The notes: generated by a model from the sequence alone, not told the origin. A stretch of 32,985 nt of DNA from Bacillota bacterium (GCA_023511565.1 JAIMBE010000011.1:1-32985), one strand, 5' to 3'; counted from the stretch's first letter, positions 1 to 7,415 are shown. Numbers and translations: made by a program.

Positions 1-75
1 TGGCTCCCCGGGCAGGACTCGAACCTGCAACCCTTCGGTTAACAGCCGAATGCTCTACCATTGAGCTACCGGGGA
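1..75 (-). tRNA. tRNA-Asn (anticodon GTT)
   Basis: Read on the minus strand, the sequence folds as a complete cloverleaf. The acceptor stem begins TCCCCGG and closes with CCGGGGA, followed by discriminator G and an encoded CCA that ends exactly at the first base of the window. The D arm has the form TAGCTCAATGGTAGAGC. The anticodon stem-loop TTCGG-CTGTTAA-CCGAA gives anticodon GTT, decoding Asn AAC/AAU. The T arm carries GGTTCGAGTCC. Discriminator G is usual for bacterial tRNA-Asn. Whether further tRNAs follow downstream lies outside the window. Confidence 0.97.
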
Positions 76-114
76 GCGGAGCTACGGAACACCGCTGGTG
101 GCTCAGAGAGTGCG

Positions 115-143
115 AGTGTAGCGAAGCCACCGGGAAACGTCAA
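115..143 (-). promoter_or_regulatory. Promoter of tRNA-Asn (TTGACG-N17-TACACT)
   Basis: On the minus strand a -35 box TTGACG (143-138) and a -10 box TACACT (120-115) are separated by 17 nt, close to the sigma-70 consensus. The predicted transcription start near 108 leaves about 33 nt before the mature tRNA 5' end. The same pair of hexamers recurs upstream of the next minus-strand gene (546-573). Confidence 0.7.
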
Positions 144-236
144 TTCGCGGTCCGGCACGGGCGCTGCGGGTCGGGCGGGAAGTGAGTTGGAAACGCGAAG
201 AGCTGGCCGAAGGGGTTTGTTGCAGAGTGCCGGCGG

Positions 237-527
237 TTACTGCAGTCGTTGAGGTTGGGCGTCGCTGCCGACCAGGGTTTCAAAGATGGCCAGCACGCGC
301 CGACGATAATCCACGATGCGTTCGAAGACAGGACGCTGGGCCGGTTCGCGTTCGGCTTCGCGGTGCCACTTGGCCAGAATTTCGGCGGGGACTTCGATGT
401 CGCGGCGGAGCTGTTCGATCGAATAGCCGCGCAGGAACAGTCCGTAGAAAAACGCGGCTTCGCGCTGGGGAAACTCCAAATCCCGCTCGGAGTCGGGCCA
501 CGGGTTCGGAATGGGGAGCGTAGACAT
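237..527 (-). CDS. Small conserved-looking hypothetical protein with HTH-like segment
   Basis: 96 aa, mostly helical and charged, without signal peptide or membrane segment. Residues about 35-58 (GYSIEQLRRDIEVPAEILAK) resemble the first two helices of a helix-turn-helix of the transposase/resolvase type, a stretch in which a second helix follows 'PAEIL'. That similarity is weak and the function is unknown. The ATG at 527 is preceded by TGGAGT at suitable spacing, and a good promoter lies just upstream, so expression is credible. It reads toward the tRNA-Asn. A longer frame on the opposite strand covers the same DNA but lacks a promoter or recognisable protein and is taken as a shadow. Confidence 0.6.
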   Translation of the reverse strand: MSTLPIPNPWPDSERDLEFPQREAAFFYGLFLRGYSIEQLRRDIEVPAEILAKWHREAEREPAQRPVFERIVDYRRRVLAIFETLVGSDAQPQRLQ

Positions 528-545
528 GCTGACTCCAGAAGCTGC

Positions 546-573
546 AGTGTACCGAAATGCGCGTCCCCGTCAA
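546..573 (-). promoter_or_regulatory. Promoter (TTGACG-N16-TACACT) of the 96-aa gene
   Basis: Minus strand: -35 TTGACG (573-568) and -10 TACACT (551-546) are 16 nt apart. The transcription start is predicted near 539, giving about a 12-nt leader that contains the GGAG ribosome binding site of the gene starting at 527. Confidence 0.65.
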
Positions 574-701
574 GATTTTCCGGCACAATCCGTCTTCCAG
601 GCAGCGATACGGTGGAACGAATTCAGCGGTGCTTGTCAAGTATTTTCGACTGGGATCCGGTTCTGTCGTTCCCAGTGCGGGCGCGGCGTGCTGCGGGCGT
701 A

Positions 702-989
702 TCAGGAACGGCCACGGGAGAGGCGGACGAATTCGCGCAAAGCGATGACGTTCGGGGCGTAGGCGTTGACGCGCCCGACATCCACGGGCAGGTCGAGCAG
801 TTGGGCCTGTTCGAGGCTCAAGCCGGCTTCGTCCAGTTCGCGGACACTGAACCCCGCCGCAGGCTCCACGCGACCCCCGCCCAGCCGTGCCATCGGCCGC
901 AGCGGTCGGAAGGGTTCCGAGGCACGCTGGATGCGCTCGAAATATTCCCGCCATTCGCGCCGGGTCCACATGGTTGCGTCTCGACTCAC
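702..989 (-). CDS. Small protein with ribosomal protein L13e-like domain
   Basis: 95 aa from GTG 989; this start is chosen because GAGGA lies 7 nt upstream. A GTG at 1007 and an ATG at 971 are also in frame. The C-terminal half contains GFSVRELDEAGLSLEQAQLL followed by a VD-x2-R stretch and NVIALREFV. This aligns by eye with eukaryotic/archaeal L13e (GFS-x2-EL-x2-AG...I-x-VD-x2-R...NV-x-L). The N-terminal WTRREWREYFERIQ also recalls the 'W...R' start of L13e. Bacterial ribosomes have no L13e, so the role is unknown; a nucleic-acid- or ribosome-associated function is only a guess. No neighbour suggests a pathway. Confidence 0.65.
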   Translation of the reverse strand: MSRDATMWTRREWREYFERIQRASEPFRPLRPMARLGGGRVEPAAGFSVRELDEAGLSLEQAQLLDLPVDVGRVNAYAPNVIALREFVRLSRGRS

Positions 990-1073
990 GCCCACATCCT
1001 CGTTCACTTGATCAGATGCGGGTTGTCCTTCCAGGGTCGCCTGTCCGGGTGCGCCCCTGTGGAATTCCGGCGG

Positions 1074-1101
1074 ATTCTAACCCCAACCGGGGGCGGCGCA
1101 A
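1074..1101 (-). promoter_or_regulatory. Promoter (TTGCGC-N16-TAGAAT) of the L13e-like gene
   Basis: Minus strand: -35-like TTGCGC (1101-1096), 16-nt spacer and -10 TAGAAT (1079-1074). Transcription would begin near 1067, leaving a leader of about 78 nt before GTG 989. It is divergent to the thiI promoter. Confidence 0.5.
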
Positions 1102-1181
1102 GACAGATGTGCGCAAAGGTTAATGCCCTTTTCGCACCATGGGCGAGGCCGTTCCGGCCGGCGTCGGTCTTGCGGTTGGAG

Positions 1182-1190
1182 TGCTATACT
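1182..1190 (+). promoter_or_regulatory. Extended -10 promoter of thiI (TGC-TATACT)
   Basis: TGC followed by TATACT (1185-1190) forms an extended -10 element; no convincing -35 box is visible. Transcription would start near 1197, about 21 nt before the thiI ATG. The same TGC-TANNNT pattern recurs upstream of several other genes in the window. Confidence 0.55.
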
Positions 1191-1217
1191 GAGTTGTTGT
1201 GGCTGCGAGGGATTCCC

Positions 1218-2471
1218 ATGCCCGCAAACCGGCAGGTCATCGTCGTGCACTATCACGAGCTGTGGTTGAAGGGCGGCAACCGCCGGTTCTTTCTCGGCAA
1301 GCTGATCGTGGCGCTGCGCAAGGCGCTGGAGGGCATTCCGGTCCGCCGGATCGGGCAGCCCAGCGATCGCATTTTGCTCGAATTCGGGGAGGGGGCTCAG
1401 CTTGACGAAGCGCTCGCGCGGCTCGCGCGCGTGTTTGGCGTGGCGAATTATGCTCTGGCGCGCCGCACCGACCGCGACCTGGAAGCGATCTGTCGCGCGG
1501 CGTGGGAGGAGGTGTGCGGCGAGGTGTTTTCCAGCTTCGCCGTGCGCACAAAGCGCAGCGACAAGTCGTTCCCGATGCGCGCGAACGAAGTGGAACGGCG
1601 CGTGGGCCGCTATCTGCTCGAGCGGCTGCGCGAGGCCGGACGTAACGTGCGCGTCGGCCTGGACGCGCCCGAGCTGACCTGCCGCATCGAGATCACCGCC
1701 GACGACGCTCTCATCTATGCCCGGAAAATTCTTGGCGCCGGCGGCCTGCCGGCCAATACGGCCGGCCGGGTGCTGTGCCTGCTGTCCGGCGGATTCGATT
1801 CTGCGGTGGCAGCGTACAAAATGATGAAGCGGGGCGCCCATGTCTCGTTTGTACATTTCTACGGCGCCGGGGCGCGCCCGGGGGAATCTTCGCTGCACGT
1901 GGCGCGGGAGTTGGTGCGGCATCTGACACCGTATCAATTTACCTCACGGCTCTATCTGGTGCCGTTCGAGCCGATCCAGCGCGAAATCGTGCGTCGGGCG
2001 CCGGAGCGGTATCGTGTGCTGCTCTACCGCCGAATGATGCTGCGGATCGCCGAACGGTTGGCGCGGCGCGACCGCGCGCTGGCACTGGTCACCGGCGACA
2101 GCCTGGCACAGGTGGCCTCGCAGACGCTGCACAATCTGGTGGCTGTGGGTGCGGCGGTGCAGTTGCCGCTGTTTCGTCCGTTGCTGGGCGAGGACAAGCA
2201 GCAAATCCTGGCGGTGGCGCGGCAGATCGGTACCTACGCCATCTCCGCGGAACCGTTCCACGACTGCTGCCCGTTGTTCCTGCCCCGCGTGCCGGCATTG
2301 CACTGCTCGGCCGGAGAGTTGGACACCGCCGAAGCCCTCCTCGATCTCGAGGAGCTGGTGCGCCGCGGCGTGGCCGCGACGCAGCTCGAGCGCTATCGCT
2401 GGACGGCGGGCCGCGTGGTGCCTGTCGAAGCGGTTCGCGCAATCCCGGCCAGTTCCAGCGGCTCCGCGTAG
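1218..2471 (+). CDS. thiI: tRNA 4-thiouridine synthetase ThiI, without rhodanese domain
   Basis: 417 aa, cytoplasmic. ThiI adenylates uridine 8 of tRNA and transfers sulfur to make s4U; in many bacteria it also serves thiazole synthesis. Residues 5-60 form the N-terminal ferredoxin-like domain, about 60-165 the THUMP domain, and 175-400 the PP-loop ATPase with SGGFDS at 190-195 and TGDSLAQVASQT at 292-303. A Cys pair (C350, C351) lies where the resolving cysteine of the E. coli enzyme is found. The protein ends soon after, so the C-terminal rhodanese domain is absent and sulfur must come from elsewhere. ATG 1218 is chosen because GAGGG precedes it and homology begins there; the frame is open far upstream but that stretch is not protein-like. 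Confidence 0.93.
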   Translation: MPANRQVIVVHYHELWLKGGNRRFFLGKLIVALRKALEGIPVRRIGQPSDRILLEFGEGAQLDEALARLARVFGVANYALARRTDRDLEAICRAAWEEVCGEVFSSFAVRTKRSDKSFPMRANEVERRVGRYLLERLREAGRNVRVGLDAPELTCRIEITADDALIYARKILGAGGLPANTAGRVLCLLSGGFDSAVAAYKMMKRGAHVSFVHFYGAGARPGESSLHVARELVRHLTPYQFTSRLYLVPFEPIQREIVRRAPERYRVLLYRRMMLRIAERLARRDRALALVTGDSLAQVASQTLHNLVAVGAAVQLPLFRPLLGEDKQQILAVARQIGTYAISAEPFHDCCPLFLPRVPALHCSAGELDTAEALLDLEELVRRGVAATQLERYRWTAGRVVPVEAVRAIPASSSGSA

Positions 2472-2478
2472 GGCTGCC

Positions 2479-2664
2479 TTGGCCAGCGGCAGCAAAACCG
2501 TCCGACAGTTCTGTTTCGGGTTGCTGTTGCTTGGCGCCTGGGCCGTACACTTCCTTTTCGTTTGGAACCTCGCTCCACTGCTATTGCTGCTGATCCGGAT
2601 TGCGTTGATCGTGCTTTCCCTGTTCTGGGTGCTTGCCTGGCGTGGTGCGTTGCGTACTCGTTGA
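2479..2664 (+). CDS. Putative small membrane protein (TTG start)
   Basis: 61 aa if started at TTG 2479, 7 nt after the thiI stop. After a short basic N-terminus (SGSKTVRQ) come two hydrophobic segments, about residues 10-27 and 29-54, rich in Leu/Ile with few charges, ending in RGALRTR. This is a plausible two-helix inner-membrane protein with a positive-inside tail. A possible weak binding site, TAGGG, precedes the TTG. No family is recognised. The hydrophobic pattern could still be a chance reading of GC-rich DNA, so confidence is moderate. Confidence 0.42.
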   Translation: MASGSKTVRQFCFGLLLLGAWAVHFLFVWNLAPLLLLLIRIALIVLSLFWVLAWRGALRTR

Positions 2665-2682
2665 CGACGCCACGATTTGCGC

Positions 2683-2710
2683 CTGGACATCGCTGCGGCT
2701 GCGCTATCAT
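2683..2710 (+). promoter_or_regulatory. Promoter at head of polysaccharide cluster (CTGGAC-N16-TATCAT)
   Basis: A -35-like CTGGAC (2683-2688) and -10 TATCAT (2705-2710) are separated by 16 nt. Transcription would start near 2717, just before a terminator-like hairpin and about 50 nt before the first gene of the cluster. Confidence 0.45.
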
Positions 2711-2723
2711 GAGGCCGGCAAAG

Positions 2724-2748
2724 GTCCCGGAGCACCGGGACGGTTTTT
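2724..2748 (+). terminator. Rho-independent terminator-like hairpin in leader
   Basis: A perfect 7-bp stem, GTCCCGG (2724-2730) and CCGGGAC (2735-2741), closes an AGCA tetraloop. It is followed by GG and five T residues (2744-2748). It could end the thiI transcript or, because a promoter lies directly upstream and the glycosyltransferase gene directly downstream, act as a leader attenuator for the cluster. Confidence 0.65.
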
Positions 2749-2767
2749 CTCTCGGAAGCAGACCGGC

Positions 2768-5185
2768 ATGACCCACCGCACACGCGCTCCGCATGGCGGC
2801 GCTGAGCCCCAAGTGCCGCGCCGCACGACCGTGCCGCTGTCGAAGCCTACCTCCACAGTGGCTTCGCCAACGGCGTCCGCGGCTCCCGATGCGGCCGCAG
2901 ACTCCGCCGCGAAATCGGAGCCCACCTATATAGCCCTGCTCGGGAGGCCCGACCAGCCCACCGACGGCATCGCCGACTACTGCGCACAGCTTCGCGCGGC
3001 CCTGGCGGAGCAGGGCTGCGCATTGGTGCTCGCACGGGTGGACTGGGCGGGGCTGGGGTGGCGGCGGGCGCTGGCCCGGCTTCGCACGCAGGCCCGCGCT
3101 TGGCGCGGCGGCTGGGTGCTGGTGCAGTACACCATGTTTGCCTGGAGTCGTCGGGGCTTTCTGGTGAGCTTGCCTGCCGTTGTACGGACGCTCAGGGCAG
3201 CCGGTGCCAGAGTGGCGCTCCTGTTGCACGACCCGCTGGTTCCTGCGAGCCCTTCGTGGAAACACCGGCTGCGGCAGAGAATCGCTCGTGCCGTGTTGCG
3301 GCGGATCTGTCGCGACGCAGATCGAGTGCTCACCACCATCGCGCCGGAAAAAATCCCTTGGCTGGCTGCGGCACCGGAGCTGCTGGCGAAAACTTCCCTG
3401 GTACCCATTGGCAGCAACGTGCCGGTGCGGGAGCGAGCAGCCGCTGCGCCAGACGATTCGCTGGTCACGGTCTGTGTGTTTGGCGTCACCGAAGGCCACC
3501 GGGAAGAAGCGCGTACGCTGGCCCGTGTGGTGCGCGCCGCCGCTGAAGAAGTGGGGCCTATTCGCCTGCGGGTGTTCGGCCGCGGTGCCCAGCAAGCCGA
3601 GCCGGTGCTGCGAGAAGCACTTTCCGGTGCGCCGGTGGAGCTGGAGCTGCACGGGGTGTTGCCGGCCGAGCAGGTTGCGGATCGGATCGGCAGCAGCCAC
3701 GCGCTCCTGTTCGTGCGCGGCGGGATTTCGACTCGCCGCGGCAGCGCCATCGCGGCCATTGCCTGCGGCGTGCCGGTCGTGGCGTACGCAGGCGAGGAAA
3801 CTGCGCCCCCGATGACCGAGGCCGGAGTCCGGCTGGTGCCGCGGGGTGATGAAACCGCCTTGGCCCACGAGCTGGTCCGCGTGCTGGCTGACCCCGGCCT
3901 GCGGGAAGAGCTTCGGCAGAAGAATCGTGCTGCCTGGGAAGCGCATTTTTCCTGGACGGCCGTGGCAGGCAGGATTCGGCAGGCGCTCGATGAGTTCACT
4001 CCCTCCGGGCAGCGCCGCTATCGTCTGCTGGCGCTGGCCACCCATCCAACCCAGTATGGGGCTCCGGGCTATCGCTGGATGACTCAGCATCCGCGGCTGG
4101 AGCTCACCGTGGCCTATCTGAGCCTGCGGGGAGCCGAAGCTGCGTACGACCCGGAGTTCGGCCGCAACGTGCAGTGGGATGTGCCGCTGCTGGAGGGCTA
4201 TCGCTGGGCGCATCTGGGCCAGTACGGTCGTCTGGGCAGCCTGACGCGGCTGTGGCGTCTGGTGCACTGCGGACGCTGGGATGCGGTCGTCGCCTACACC
4301 GGATATCGCGCAGCGGCATTCTGGGTGGCGTTGGCGGCGGCTCGGCGGAGTCGGGCGGCGGTGCTGTTCGGCACCGACGCGCACACACTGGAGCCGCGCG
4401 TCGGCGGCCGCTGGAAAATCTTCGTCAAGCGCTGGCTGTGGCCCCGGCTGTTTCGTCTGGCGGACATCGTGATTGTTCCATCGAGTGGCAGTGTGGCGCT
4501 GATGCGTTCGCTGGGCATTGCGGCCGAGAAAATCGCTCTCACCCCCTATGCCGTGGACAACGCCTGGTGGCTGGAGCAATCGTCCCGTGCCGATCGCGCC
4601 GCGGTGCGTGCGGCTTGGGGTGTGCCGCGGGACGCTCCGGTCGTGGTTTTCAGTGCCAAGCTGCAGCCGTGGAAGCGCCCGAGCGACCTGCTGCGTGCGT
4701 TTGCGGCCGGTGGTGTGGAATCGGCGCATCTGGTGTTTGCCGGCGATGGCCCGTTGCGCGGCGCACTGGAAGCCGAAGCCCGCGCGCTGGGTGTCGCCCC
4801 GCGGACGCACTTTCTCGGTTTTGTGAATCAATCGCAGCTTTCGGCGGTGTACACTGCGGCAGACCTGCTCGTGCTGCCGTCAGGCTACGAGCCATTCGGC
4901 GTGGTGGTGAACGAAGCGATGCTGTGCGGCTGCGGCGTGGTGGTCAGCGACCGTGTGGGTGCGCGGTTCGACCTGGTGCGGGAAGCCGAAACGGGATTCG
5001 TTTTCCCGATGGGCGATGTACAGGCGCTGGCCGGCATCCTGCGCCGTGTGCTGCCCGACCGGGAATTGCTGCAGCGGTTGGGCACGGCCGCGCGCGAACG
5101 CATGCGCACCTGGTCGCTGGCAGAAAACACCGACGCCGTCGTCGCCGCCCTGGACCGACGATTCAACAGAAGGGAGCTCGGATGA
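2768..5185 (+). CDS. Tandem fusion of two GT4-type glycosyltransferases
   Basis: 805 aa, probably cytoplasmic or membrane-peripheral, transferring sugars from nucleotide-sugar donors in polysaccharide assembly. Residues 1-52 are a Pro/Ser/Thr/Ala-rich linker-like N-terminus. Residues about 53-415 form a first GT-B unit beginning YIALLGRPDQPTDGIADY; its C-terminal half has GGISTRRGSAIAAIACGVPV and lacks a clear E-x7-E motif. Residues about 416-800 form a second, canonical GT4 unit with FAGDGPLRGALE and the E-x7-E motif EPFGVVVNE near residue 708. Each half is about the usual length of a single enzyme, so this is a two-domain fusion that may add two successive sugars. ATG 2768 is the first plausible start after the leader hairpin. 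The stop overlaps the next start by 4 nt (ATGA), indicating translational coupling. Confidence 0.88.
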   Translation: MTHRTRAPHGGAEPQVPRRTTVPLSKPTSTVASPTASAAPDAAADSAAKSEPTYIALLGRPDQPTDGIADYCAQLRAALAEQGCALVLARVDWAGLGWRRALARLRTQARAWRGGWVLVQYTMFAWSRRGFLVSLPAVVRTLRAAGARVALLLHDPLVPASPSWKHRLRQRIARAVLRRICRDADRVLTTIAPEKIPWLAAAPELLAKTSLVPIGSNVPVRERAAAAPDDSLVTVCVFGVTEGHREEARTLARVVRAAAEEVGPIRLRVFGRGAQQAEPVLREALSGAPVELELHGVLPAEQVADRIGSSHALLFVRGGISTRRGSAIAAIACGVPVVAYAGEETAPPMTEAGVRLVPRGDETALAHELVRVLADPGLREELRQKNRAAWEAHFSWTAVAGRIRQALDEFTPSGQRRYRLLALATHPTQYGAPGYRWMTQHPRLELTVAYLSLRGAEAAYDPEFGRNVQWDVPLLEGYRWAHLGQYGRLGSLTRLWRLVHCGRWDAVVAYTGYRAAAFWVALAAARRSRAAVLFGTDAHTLEPRVGGRWKIFVKRWLWPRLFRLADIVIVPSSGSVALMRSLGIAAEKIALTPYAVDNAWWLEQSSRADRAAVRAAWGVPRDAPVVVFSAKLQPWKRPSDLLRAFAAGGVESAHLVFAGDGPLRGALEAEARALGVAPRTHFLGFVNQSQLSAVYTAADLLVLPSGYEPFGVVVNEAMLCGCGVVVSDRVGARFDLVREAETGFVFPMGDVQALAGILRRVLPDRELLQRLGTAARERMRTWSLAENTDAVVAALDRRFNRRELG

Positions 5186-5943
5186 AGGCCTCTTGGATGT
5201 TTCAAAACCTTGCAAGCCGTGCACGATTCGCTTTGCGCCATCCTGCTTATACCCTGCGTTCTCTTCTTAATGAAGTCTTGCTAGCAGATGAGAGGTTCCT
5301 TGCGGAGGCCACGGGTGTTCCCGTCAGAAAGCTGCGCACGTTTCTGAACGAACCCTTCCGGTCGCAAGGCTTTTCCACCCACCTCGCCGCCTGCCGTGCT
5401 GAACTTCAGGGCTTGAAGATCCAGAGCGCGGCCCCATTTGGAAAAAAAATCCTGTTGCAGTACGCGCTGATACGAGCCGTGCAGCCGGACGCCGTTGTAG
5501 AGACCGGTGTGGCGAACGGTGTTTCTTCTGCCTACCTGTTGTTGGCGCTCCAGACGAACGGCAGGGGACGTCTGCATTCCATAGAGGTTGGTGATGCGGC
5601 TTTTCTCCCCAAAGGGAAGACCGTTGGTTGGGTGGTTCCGGACTGGCTGCGCGAGCGGTGGCAGTTGCACATCGGCGATTCCACCAAAGTGCTGCCAGCA
5701 CTTCTCCCCAGGATAGCTCCCATCGATGTGTTCATTCACGATAGCCTGCATACCTACGAGCACATGATGGAAGAATTTGTCTGCACATATCCATTTCTGC
5801 GACCGTACGGGTTCTTGCTGGCCGATGATGCGCTCTGGAACGAGAGCTTCCGGGAATTTTCTGACCAGGTGAAGGCACGGTACGCGCGGATTCTCCACGG
5901 GGTTGGCTTTTTGCGAAAAGAAAACTCTCACACCGGCGTCTGA
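5182..5943 (+). CDS. Class I SAM-dependent methyltransferase-like protein (Methyltransf_24 type)
   Basis: 253 aa, cytoplasmic. The Rossmann core starts near residue 98 (VVETGVANGVSSAYLLLAL), where E-x-G-x2-x-G is the SAM-binding loop. It is followed by an acidic residue after beta-2 (LHSIEVG) and a D-x-FIHDSLH segment, as in enzymes of the Methyltransf_24 group that methylate sugars or small molecules. The start ATG is preceded by AAGGGAG and overlaps the upstream stop. In this cluster it probably modifies a sugar or glycan end, by inference from location. Its base composition is visibly less GC-rich than that of its neighbours, with runs such as GGAAAAAAAATCC, which may mean more recent acquisition. 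Confidence 0.8.
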   Translation: MKASWMFQNLASRARFALRHPAYTLRSLLNEVLLADERFLAEATGVPVRKLRTFLNEPFRSQGFSTHLAACRAELQGLKIQSAAPFGKKILLQYALIRAVQPDAVVETGVANGVSSAYLLLALQTNGRGRLHSIEVGDAAFLPKGKTVGWVVPDWLRERWQLHIGDSTKVLPALLPRIAPIDVFIHDSLHTYEHMMEEFVCTYPFLRPYGFLLADDALWNESFREFSDQVKARYARILHGVGFLRKENSHTGV

Positions 5944-5985
5944 AATGATTGACGTAATCCGGCAGCAGGCCCGAGCCTACGAACC

Positions 5986-7158
5986 ATGAGGGTACTCATC
6001 TACACGCATGCGTTTGCGCCCCGGGTAGGCGGCGTGGAGACGTTCGTGATGCTGCTGGCGCAGGGGTTGAGCCAGCAGGCAGACATGACCGTCACCGTGG
6101 CCACCCCGACACCGGCCGATGGTTTTGATGATCGCAGCCTGGGTTTTCGCGTGGTGCGTCAGCCCTCGCTCGCCACGCTTTGGCGACTGCTCGGCGAAGC
6201 CGACATCGTCCAGCTCGCAGGCCCTGTTTTTTTGCCCCTGGCACTGGCCCTGCTGCGGCGCAAAGTCACCATCGTTGAGCACCACGGTTATCAGGCGTGC
6301 TGTCCGAACGGGTTGCTGTTCTACGAGCCGATGAAAACCTGCTGCCCGGGTCATTTCCAGGCCCGGCACTACGGCATGTGTCTGCACTGCAATGCCGCCG
6401 CCGGATGGCTGACCAGTGCCAGAATGCTGCTGCTTACCTTCCCACGTCGGTGGCTGTGCAAGCGGGTCACCCGCAATGTGCCGATTTCGCATCATGTGCT
6501 GGTACGGCTGGCGTTGCCTCGCTCCCAGGTCATCTACTACGGCATCCCGAAACCTGCCGAACGCGAGGTAGAGGTAAATGACACCAGAGGGGTGAACGGA
6601 TCGCCCGTGATTGGTTATGTGGGCCGCCTGGTGCAAGAGAAAGGCATTCCTGTGCTGGTGGAAGCGGCCAGGCAACTGGCTGCCCGGGGTTGCGAGTTTC
6701 GGCTTTGTCTGGTCGGGGATGGCCCGGAGCGGGCCTCGCTCGAAGCCGCGATCGAGCAGGCCGGCCTTTCCAACCGCGCACAGATCACCGGTTTTTTGCA
6801 GGGGCCGGAGTTGCAAAACGCTGTCCATGCGTTGGACGTCGTGGTGCTCCCTAGCATCTTGGAGGAAACCGCAGGCTTGGCCGCCATCGAGCAGATGATG
6901 CGCGGGCGGGTGGTTGTGGCATCGGCCATTGGTGGACTGGGCGAAATCGTGGAGGGAGGTGGAGTGAAGTTCCCGCCGGGTGATGCGGCCGCACTCGCTG
7001 CTTGTTTGGAAGGGCTCCTTGCCGACCCCTCGCGCTGGAGAGAAATCGGTCACCGGGCCCGCGCCTTAGCGCTGCAACGGCACCAGCAAGAACGCATGGT
7101 GGCCGACTATGCTGAGCTGTACCGCACTTGCCTGGCAGGGTCTGTTGCCAGGAAGTAA
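5986..7158 (+). CDS. GT4 glycosyltransferase with cysteine-rich insert
   Basis: 390 aa. The N-terminal GT-B half opens RVLIYTHAFAPRVGGVETFV, the glycine-rich donor/acceptor loop typical of the family. The C-terminal half has GYVGRLVQEKGIPVLVEAA, LVGDGPER and the E-x7-E motif inside LEETAGLAAIEQM. Between about residues 105 and 135 lie six cysteines in the pattern CC-x12-CC-x11-C-x2-C, a possible metal-binding insert seen in a subset of such enzymes. It would add a sugar to the cluster's glycan; donor and acceptor are unknown. It starts 42 bp after the methyltransferase and no strong binding site is seen, so translation may depend on upstream ribosomes. A 7-bp inverted repeat at its 3' end (7131-7152) has no T tract. 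Confidence 0.88.
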   Translation: MRVLIYTHAFAPRVGGVETFVMLLAQGLSQQADMTVTVATPTPADGFDDRSLGFRVVRQPSLATLWRLLGEADIVQLAGPVFLPLALALLRRKVTIVEHHGYQACCPNGLLFYEPMKTCCPGHFQARHYGMCLHCNAAAGWLTSARMLLLTFPRRWLCKRVTRNVPISHHVLVRLALPRSQVIYYGIPKPAEREVEVNDTRGVNGSPVIGYVGRLVQEKGIPVLVEAARQLAARGCEFRLCLVGDGPERASLEAAIEQAGLSNRAQITGFLQGPELQNAVHALDVVVLPSILEETAGLAAIEQMMRGRVVVASAIGGLGEIVEGGGVKFPPGDAAALAACLEGLLADPSRWREIGHRARALALQRHQQERMVADYAELYRTCLAGSVARK

Positions 7159-7285
7159 AAAACGGGAGAATGCACGACTGCCGGCCGGTGTTTTATTGTA
7201 GGGACAGCTGGGTACAAGCCGGGCTCGCGCGTCGTGGATGCGGTGAGCCGCTCTTGCAGCTTCGGTACAGGGCACGGCATTTGTT

Positions 7286-7314
7286 TTGGACGAGCCGGAG
7301 ACTGCGGCTAGACT
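7286..7314 (+). promoter_or_regulatory. Internal promoter of polysaccharide cluster (TTGGAC-N17-TAGACT)
   Basis: A -35 TTGGAC (7286-7291), 17-nt spacer and -10 TAGACT (7309-7314) make one of the best sigma-70-type promoters in the window. It lies in the 257-bp gap between the third glycosyltransferase domain and the second methyltransferase. Transcription from near 7321 would give a leader of about 95 nt, so genes 7416-12265 probably form a separately driven operon. Confidence 0.65.
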
Positions 7315-7415
7315 ACGGCAGGCGACACAGTGGTGGGCAGAATTGAGGTTCCGCCTAGGGAAAATGATTGCCCCCATCGCGAGGTGTACCACCGAGTTTG
7401 TCAGGAAAGGGCCGG

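Noticed and set aside
249-1217. Long open frame upstream of and in phase with thiI
   Set aside because: The stretch is arginine- and proline-rich without recognisable domains, overlaps two better-supported minus-strand genes with promoters, and thiI homology starts at ATG 1218.
2393-4831. 812-codon minus-strand open frame opposite the glycosyltransferase fusion
   Set aside because: It mirrors the GC-rich third-position bias of the plus-strand gene; its translation (His/Gln/Arg/Pro-rich) has no domain, signal or binding site.
7131-7152. 7-bp inverted repeat CCTGGCA...TGCCAGG at the end of a glycosyltransferase gene as terminator
   Set aside because: It is followed by AAGTAAAAAA rather than T residues and lies inside the coding sequence.
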